From positions 11,739,624-11,803,623 of the forward strand of contig OZ026598.1 in NCBI GenBank assembly GCA_964020085.1: a stretch of 64,000 bases of DNA, written 5' to 3'. Position 1 is the first letter of the stretch. Each line of letters starts with the position of its first letter. The notes under the pieces are model-generated. The model was not told the origin of the DNA. It made no database searches and worked only from the letters and a program-made list of their open reading frames with translations. Below, piece after piece: positions 41,056 to 50,900 of the stretch. Position numbers and translations under genes: made by a program. The DNA is from Micromussa lordhowensis (lineage: Eukaryota > Cnidaria > Anthozoa > Scleractinia > Lobophylliidae).

Positions 41056-41957
41056 TAAATCTATCGACCCCTGACACAATCCCAGTAAAATATCTTTTAC
41101 CACTTGGGTCGTAACAGCATGCTATTCATATCGAATTGCATTGTCTGAGTATATCCTTTATTATGTCAAATGACCTGATCGAAAAAAAGTAATATTAACT
41201 CCATTGTGAGATAAACAGAACGTTTTTCAGTGTTACATTGCAAAGAGGAAATTAGTAAGTTACTGTAAAAAAGAAATCTTTCTACATCATTCAGCTGGTG
41301 AGTATCTGCTATTTAAACAATAGCAGGAGCGTGCTACTGCCCTATATTCCTGTCACGGCGTTTCCACAGACAGATCTTATTTTTAGTTTCAATTTTTCGC
41401 GAATTCAGACTCCCGAGAAACCTCAGTGACCAATCACAAGCACGGACTTCATTTTTAACTGACATCTTCATTTCAGCGGAAGAAGTGATGGGCTCCTGAT
41501 GTGAGTTAAGCCATTTTTCTCTTACCGACTGGATGAGCGCTCATGTAGACCGGAACTGGAGAAGTCGAGGGAAACATCGTGAGTTTCGATAAACAAAACG
41601 TTTTTCCTCGGGACAAGTAAATAAATGTATTTTAGTATCACCCACTGACCATCTACCAGATAAATGCGCAGTCTCATAAGCTACAAAGGGGTGGCCTAAT
41701 TATCAATCGACCGCAGCAGAAGACGGTCAATCTTTAAAAAGAGAACGTTACAGTTTAAAATTATTTTTTGTTGTCTTATGGATTGGTCAATGGCATGGAC
41801 TACACTTAAACAACAACACGGCTCGCTCTGATCGACTTTGATATTTGACACCAGGCTCGCCCCTCGCCTGCTCCACAGGCTTATTGGCTTGGAAACGACA
41901 GGTAGAAGCTGTAGCAGGAATTTCCGAGATGCTCGGGTGAAGCAAAAATCAAGTGTG

Positions 41958-44900
41958 TTAGCTTCTCTTTGCAAAGAAACTTGGTGCCAGTAGCCTTTTG
42001 GAAGAACGGGGTGTTCTTCTAGAAGGGGTGCCAGGTTTGTCAGTTCCCTGTACTGGCACGGAACAAGTTTCCTGGGAATCCTGCATAGAATAAGAGTTGT
42101 TGGCTGATAAACCTGAAAGCAAAGCACTTGAAACATTTTTGTGCTTTTCCGTTGTTTCCACGCTCTGTTCTCCCTGCTGACTTACATCTAATTCTGTATT
42201 TTCCCTGATCAAGCTTTCTGTTAGCAAAGTCTCTTGTGGCTTTGCAGGCGAAGGTTGTTGACATGAGGAACTTCTCCTAGTAACCTGGAAAGAAAAGATG
42301 ACCCTCTTTTAATAAGAAATAAAAGAACAGCACAGAATATATTTTACATAAGTAAGACGACAGTGCATTCTCTTGGTATTTCTTTGAAGGTCTTAACTCT
42401 AAACTTCACCGGATTTATTCGTAAAAACAACTTACAGTTTAATTAAACTAGGGTATCTAAAAGATAGTAATGCTGCGCACTGTTGATAAGGCCATACTTT
42501 ACGTAGTCATTGACAATCTATCTGCGCGTTCTAAGTCTTACATTATAACCTTTATTTCTTAAAGTAGTGTCAAATTGTGGTGTGTAACTTAAAAACTGTT
42601 CTTTCTTGTCAACTTAATGCATCATGACGAATAGATGGCGAGGCGTGACAAGACAAGGGATCGAGACAATAAAGCACATACACATACACACATGATACAC
42701 ACCTACCTCCCCCAAGTTTACCAGAAAATCGGATGAAATTCGAAAGATGTGGAAATTCTAGGAGCAGAAATCTCACTTGTAAATTCGGTACTAGTACGCA
42801 TCAAGTCTAGAGTGTTAACAGTATCGAAAATGCGTTGATCGCTAGCCTGCGAACTATTTTTGGCGGTCGCTTGTCTACGCTGGCGGCACCAGTAGCAGCC
42901 GGAAATAGGTCTGCGTTCGCAGGCTAGTCAATCGCCGGATATGTGAAACTGCTAAAACTGTTTGGATGAAAAGGAATTGATCGTAGCATGTTTTAACTAT
43001 TCTGCAAGTTTTAGTAACGACGATTTCTCTTCGAGCCCATTGAGCCGCTAAATATACGAATTTTACACTTAACGCGCATGTAATTATTCCTCGTTCTTTT
43101 ATCCACTGCCGAGCCAAACGAGCCGCTAAATATATGAACCCAACACTTAACGCCATACAAATTTTTCCACTGCCGAGCCAAGCGAGCCGCTAAATATATG
43201 AACCAAACACTTAATGCGCATACAATTATTCCTCATTCTTTCATCCACTGCCGAGCCAAACGAGCTGCTAAATATATGAACTCAACACATACAAATTTTT
43301 CCACTGCCGAGCCAAACGAGCCGGCTCGTTTGGTGAATGTTTAAAAGTGGCCCTGCATTCTGTAGTTGTTTAAAATAAGTTGCCACAATTAATCGTCCAA
43401 ATTAACCCGGGCGTCCAGATTTGTACAAACTTTCTCGTACTGCATTAAAAACAAAAGCAAGATTTGTGTAAGTCAATCATGATCTCCTGCACATCGTTTT
43501 ACAGGTAAATCGGAGCAAAATTTCATTGGAATCCACGCGAAAAGACTGTAATGACATCCTCGTGTTGTTCGTGGCGCAGATTTCCAAATTGTTTGCAAGA
43601 GACAACAAGGACACATTATTACATATGACGCATAGCTGGTGATCGTGACGGGATCGTGACAAAAGCACATGGTGATCTTAACTGTCTGGACATGAATTGA
43701 TACACATCAACCTCCTCTTTACCAAATCCAAATAAACGAAAGATGTGGAAATTGTAAGAGTAGAAAGCTGACTTATAAATTCTGAACTGGTACTCACATG
43801 TCTCTAGAATGGAATGTGACAGACTCTGGATGGGGACGCGTCCGTTGCGATGTGTGAAAAAGCTGAACTTTTAAATTAAATTCAGGTTTGGATAGAAACA
43901 AATCGATCGCAGCAGATATAAATTAGCGTGTTCTATGGTTCTCGTTTGTTTTAATTATTAAACAAGCCTAAGTATCGGCGATTTCTCTTCATTAAGAATT
44001 TGACGAAGGGGCCGAGACCGCTACGAAATTGACGCACTAGGTTTTAAATTAAGAAGCGACAATTAATCGTCCAGATAATTCTCATTAACGACAACAGCAA
44101 GGGTTGTGAAAGCCAAGCACGATCTCGCTCACATCGCTTTAAAGCAGGTAAATCAAAGCAAACCATAACGAACCTTAATCAACTGCAATCCACGCGAAAA
44201 AGGACGACAGCACAACGGTGTCACCCTCGCGTGTTGTTCGTGGCGCAATACATTCTGGTAGAAGGCGCAATGCATTCTGGTAAAAAGGCGCAATGCATTC
44301 TGGTAGAAGGCGCAATGCATTCTGGTAAAAAATGGCGCAATGCATTCTGGTAAAAAGTGATGAATTCGAGAATTGTACTCCCTTTTATATATTCTTCTTA
44401 AATCCTGTTTATGTTGCTGCTCGCTCGCTACGCTCGCTCCGCAGCAATAACAAGAGGTAGCTAAATAGTAGTAAGGGTCGCTTACAGGGGCAGTGAACCA
44501 AGTCAGACTGCAGGAAAATTTTATACATATAGATTTTGGGCATAAGCACACAGGAAAAAATGTGAAGGCACAATTGATGCACAGGTCAGGCACAGGTCTG
44601 GCACAGGTTGGGGCAGTTTAGATACAACGTTGGCGCATTTTACACACAATTCAGGCTCAACGATGTGTACCGATCATACAGGTCTTCGTCTTGTGTTGAA
44701 ACACGAATTTCGTGCATTCGCATATCTTTTATCTTTTACTCTCATGTAGGCAAATACTTTGTAATAGAAAATAGTCACCAGTCCTTGCTGTATATTTTTG
44801 TGTTTTGTGCGTTTTTCTGAACGTGTGCTTTTTCTTTTTTTTCCGATCATAGGAATAACTTACCTTTAGTTATTTTAGGAGGTCAATACCCCTCTCTATT

Positions 44901-47900
44901 GCAATTTAATCGTTTTTATTATTTCATGTAAAATTTAAATGGGGAAATATAGTTGTTGTTGTCACACAATTCTAGCTCGTGTACTTTAGCCACAATGATT
45001 TCAATTTGACACCAACATGGTAAGCACCAATACACGGTGGCAGTTTCTGGACCTCAAGCCGACCGTAAACGGGAACTGTAACATTGGCACGTGACAAGTA
45101 GAACCTATTGTATGATATTTTGTATGAAGAAGCAGGAATAAAAGTCGCGACAACGCACCACATGGTGGCAGCGTTTTACAGGAAGAATTCTTAAAGTTAA
45201 ATCAAGAGAGGCCAACAGGAGCGAATTATGGCAACAGCAACGTCTTCTGGTCAGGAGAAAAAGTCCTGGATATATATAATAGTTGGACATTCACAAAGGA
45301 GGAAGACAGGGAAAAGCCTGCCATTATTTTCCAATCAATTGGAGCCGAAGACGAGTATCGAATTCACAGATACACACTAAAAGGAATGCGACAAGAACAA
45401 GGCGAGCCAGTGGATGATTTTAACTCAAGATTAAAAAATCTAGCAGCAAAATGTCAATTATGCGACAACGCCAAAGTCGAAGACATAGTTTCGGATCAGC
45501 TCATTTGGGGATAAAGAAATCCCGATGTTCAGAAGTCTCTCTTAAGCCGGGAAAAATCACTGACCCTTCATGTGCAACCGCCATTGAGACTGCAAGGAGC
45601 CACGAGGCGACAAGTAAACACATGAAGACATAAGCAGGAAATAGCGAAAGCCATCAACAGGATAGGAGTATTGATTCATAAGCAACAAGAAAGGGAATCC
45701 TGCAACAACAGCGGAAAACAACACCCGAGGAAAAAATGTCCAGCCTACGGCACATCATGTCGAAAAAAGCTAATTATTGGCAATCTGTTTGCCGGTCCAG
45801 TAAACGGAAACAACTTAACCAAGGAAGAAAGCTGGCCTTGAAAAAAGCTATTCACACGATTGAAGAAAGGGGCGCCGATGATGATGAAATTCTGCCAGTC
45901 AGACAAAGACAAGAAAGAGCTTCACACCTTTTCGGGGAGGGCAACCTACATGAGTTCATCCATCCCCAATCTAGCTGATCAAACTGCCCCTTAAGAAATC
46001 TCTTACAGAGAACGTTAACTTTGCATGGAATCTATCACAGTCGAGAGTCTTTGAGAAGGTGAAGTCATTGATATGCACCACAACGACCCTGGTGTACTAT
46101 GACAGAAATGAACCACTTATCCTTCACGTTGACGCATCAATTAAGGGCTTGGGCGCAGCTCTGTTCCAAACAACAAGCCAATAGCTTTTGCGTCAAAACC
46201 AGTTACCCCTGCGGAGACCAGATAGGCCAATATCGAACAGGAACTATTAGCTGTGGTCTATGGCTGTGAAAAGTTCTATTCGTACCTATATGTGGTTAAC
46301 AGATCATCGCACCCTAGAATAGATACATAAAAAGAACCTGATGCAAGCACCTCCATGTCTTCAAAGAATGCTGCTGCGTCTACAACCCTATGACTGTCAT
46401 TAAATATTTTCCAGGACGAGAAATGGTTACAGCTGACGCCCTGTCATGCCTTTTGCCGCTGGATTAATTTGTGTGTCAGACATAAATGTGAAAGTTCACC
46501 ACCTAGTAGTGAGAATCGCCCCAGCTAAAATGGATGGGTTCAAAGAGGAAACTGCAAACGATGAAACCCTGCAGATTCTATCCCGTCAGGTTATACAAGG
46601 TTGGCCCGATAGTGTGAGGAAAATTGTTCCGGCACTAAAACCGTACTGGCCCCTACGAGATGACATATCAATAGAGGATGGGCTGATACTTCTGGAAGCC
46701 GTGTTATAGTACCTGAATCCTTGAGAAACAACATCTTACAGCAAATCCACAGAGGGCACAATTCCCAACAAAAGGAACCTATGATACCGTCAGAGATCCC
46801 CTCAAATCGTGGCAAACAGTGAGCGCAGACCTGTTCTACGTACAACAGTCGTGGTTCCTCATAGTTGTCGACTACTACTCCAAGGTATAAGGAGCGTGCT
46901 ATACATGTTAGTGGATGGCACAAGTCATTTTGTGCCTGCTGTATTTTGGACAGATATACATCTTGATCAAAACAAACTCAAGTTTATTAAGTTATCAAGA
47001 CATTAAACCGATCGTTCAGGTTGTCAAATTTTGTTATCATTTTGATTAAATGGTGTCATCCAGTTCTGTCCATAATATGTCTCATGGTTAAACAAATCGG
47101 ATGACTATCATTACGCACAAAATCCTTTGCATGAGCCCTACACAAGGTAGAAAACATGCAATGCTAGATGGCAAGCTACACAAGGGAGACAATGAAAAGT
47201 GTAGCCTGTGAGCCCTCCAAGAGCCTCCTCACAAATCAGCAAAATTCCAGTCAGACGGGTTGAAGTCACTTTGTTTTGGAGGCTTTTGCAATTCCTGATG
47301 TAACAAAATAATGTTTAGGTGGCAGATTTTCCTAAATGGGTGGTTTGCTTCTCCGGCGAAGCAGCTGAAACTAGGGGCAAAGGCCCAAGGGAATGTCTAT
47401 GAGCTGAAAAAGCCACGAGAAAAAATTCCCACCAGCAACATTTTTATTGTAGTTGAATGAGCCCACATTTTTCAGCTTTGTTCATGTAATTAAGTGTCAT
47501 TGAAAGTGTAAAAAAATCGGGCACAACCAAAAGAACATTTTCGGCCGTTTCCCTCTAATTTTTCTACAATTAAAGCTGTCCGAAAAATTAACACCCATAA
47601 CATTTGCTGAGGTAGGAGTTTGGTTTTCTTCGAGATAACACCGCATCCGGATTTTGGCCTCTCGAGCGGTCTAAAATGACCAAAAGGTTGGGCAACTTTG
47701 GTTACTTTCGTACAACTTCCAGAAACAATTATATTTTGGAGATAATATTTGTTAATTCTTGTTGACTCTATCTTTTCGGCTAGCTTTTCTACAGTTTAAA
47801 AGATGAACGGAAACGGCCGACCTCGATCTTTTGGTTCTTCCCGGTTTTCTCTAACAATGACACTTAAAGCACCAACCACTGAGAAAGCTGTAGCGTAAAG

Positions 47901-50900
47901 CTTACCAGCGTTGTGGTCTCTGTATTTGGGATTGCAATAGTTATGGAACTAAGCAAATTTGTCATTGACAGCGCTTTCCCAACCGGCCCAAATGGATTCA
48001 TTTTTTCCCCCTCTCCACAGATTTCCAAACCCATTATGTCAATGCTGATACTAGAACAAATAGGGTAGATCTTTTTAGAAGACTTACTTGGGTACCTTCT
48101 TTTCATGAAGCAAGATCAATAAGTGTGCATTGGCTAAAACGTTTGAATGGGGCTTGTCCCAATTATATATTAGAATTACTCAAACGAAACATCGACAAAG
48201 GTTCTAGCCAAAGACAAAGTAGATATGGGTCTTTGAATTCTCTGTACTTTTTTTTCACAGTTGCAGCTTGAAATATTGAAATGAAAAATCCAGATATCAC
48301 TGACTACACAAGTGCTGTCATGGACAGGAGAGACAAGAGGGACCAATTACAATTTGATTTATAGTAGTATATGATGTTGTTTTTAATTCCGTTTACTGCC
48401 TAGGTAGGCCTAAGTAGGCCTAGGTAAATCATTACTATTCAAACTGTCTAGGTAAAAGATGGGTTCCTCCGTACTAATAAGCGTCTCTCTAGTACAATAC
48501 AAACAATAAACTTGCCTAAACTTGCCTGCTGTAGTTAACCCTGATTGGAAAATCTATTATGTAATATTTTTGAGCGGATAGCATTTAAACAAGTCGAATC
48601 CAAATCTAAACCTATGTTAACCATGGACAAAGCTAATGAGGACGCAATTAGTGCGTTTGAAGAAACTGATGCTGCGGTGGATTTGAGAATCAAGAACAGC
48701 GCATGTCTCGTCATAGACTTAGAGGGTTTCTTTGTGCAAACGAAATTTCAAGTGCGTGAAATAGGTTATTACTCTTGGAATGAACACTTTGGTCGCCATG
48801 CCTTCTTCCAACCAGCAGCACTCAAAGATTTGTCTTACAAGGATAAAAAGACAGTGAACTTTGCAAAACATAACATACACGGACTCACTTATCAACCCCG
48901 TTACCAAGAGAGAGCTTATGAGCAAGATCAAGCAATATAATTGTGGTGGTGGCGGTGGTGGAAAACAATAGAATTGTGGTGGTGGTGGAGGTGGTGGTGG
49001 TAGTAAGACTTTATTTATTTAGCTTGTTAAACGTTTCGTAGTTGTTGTAATTTTGGTGCATTCATTTCAAATCTCTGTGTATTATTTTTGCATTCGCGAA
49101 TAAAAGCAATATTCAAGAAACGTTTTGTTAAAAAATATTTATTGTCGCGTGTTTAAATTGAGCGCTCCGAACTTCTATTGTTGTAATTTCAGTGGTAAAG
49201 CTGTCCCATGGGTTTGTTAAACATTTCGTAGTTGTTGTAATTTTGGTGTATTCATTTTAAATCTCAGTGTATTATTTTTGCCTTCGCGAATAAAAGTAAT
49301 AGTCAAGAAACGTTTCGTTAAAAAAACATTCATTGTCGCGTGTTTAAATTGAGCACTCCGAACTGCTATTGCTGTAATTTCAATGGTAGAGCTGTCCCAT
49401 GGGTTTATTTCGTAGTTGTTGTAATTTTGGTGTATTCATTTCAAATCTCTGTGTATTATTTTTTTGTATTCACTATTAAAAAGCAATAACGCGTTGTTGA
49501 AAAAGATTTATTGTCGCGTGTTGACAATTAATTAGCGCTCTGAACTTCTATTGTTGTAATTTCAATAGTAGAGCTGTCCCGTGGGCTTTTCCGTTGGAGT
49601 TTGTATGCAAATCTAGGGTTGAAAGTGGAGTTCAGTGCGTGACTAATGGAGCGGAAAACTCGAGCAGTTAGCTAAGCCGAATAATATATCCACTCTTTCT
49701 CGTCAGCAAAGCTGAGAGTTCAGATAAAAACTTAACAGATATTTTCATGAAACCAATCGGGGTTAAAAGAGCCCAAATTACATAACATAAGTTTGAAACC
49801 ATAACCAAAACGCGTGACACTCGGTCATGGGACAATAGTGTATGTTATCATTACAGTTTCCAACACAACTAAGGTAGATTTGGATGGGTCATTATAACCA
49901 TTCTTTATCACTTCATGCTACAATCATGGCATCAAAAAACTGAGCAATCATTGTTAAACACATTGGTATCATTTTCGTGACACAATACGTTATCATAGCA
50001 ACAGGATGCCCTCCTAAAAACACCCTTAATTGCAGCTTTAGGGGCTTATAATTCAAAAACGGCACGGTGAAACTTTTTTTATTATCAACTTTTGATAAGC
50101 ATGATAAGATGCAACTTTTGGCAAAGTTTAAAAAAATTCTCTACATGGGGTTCAGAGCCACCTTAATTTTTCGAAAATTTAAGGTGGCTCTGAACCCCAT
50201 GTACAGAATTTTTTTACACTTTGCCAAAAGTTGCATCTTATCATGCTTATCAAAAGTTGACAATATAAAAAAATTTCACCGCGCCGTTTTTGAATTGTAA
50301 GCCCCTAAAGCTGCAATTAAGGGTGTTTTTAGGAGGTTATACTGTTGCTATGGTAACGTATTGTGTCACGAAAATGGTACCAACGTCTTCATCAATGATC
50401 GGGCAGTTTTTTGATACCATGATTGTAGCATCAAGTGATAAATACTTCTTTGTACTTTCAGTGTGATTAATTTTAATTGTAAATATTCCCATAAGTAAAG
50501 TAGGTTTAAATTGTCATTGTATTTTTATTTTATTATTATTCTCTTTGAAAAGCCTCCGTGAGGAAAGTGAATAAAGTATGTATGTATGTATGTATGTATA
50601 AAGAATGGTTATAATGACCCATCCAAATCTAAGTGTTGGAAACTGTTTTGAGCCACCTTAAGTGAAAACCACAACTCGCTAACGGTTCTACAATTGTTTG
50701 TTTTAACTGTTCGCATTTGAGGCAACCCCAAGCTCCTAAATCGAGACAAGGAATGCTCAGTTTGTTTAACAAGTCTTTTCCAACATGACCTCCTTTGTAG
50801 GCTACCACAGTTCTTTTCTCCGTCTTGAATTGGCTGTACAATCGCAGTAAGACAATATCTGCTTGATCTTGCTCATAAGCTCTCTCTTGGTAACGGGGTT

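Noticed and set aside
43030..43330. Possible CRISPR-like array
   Set aside because: Irregular unit length and repeated spacers; eukaryotic context; it is a simple degenerate tandem repeat.
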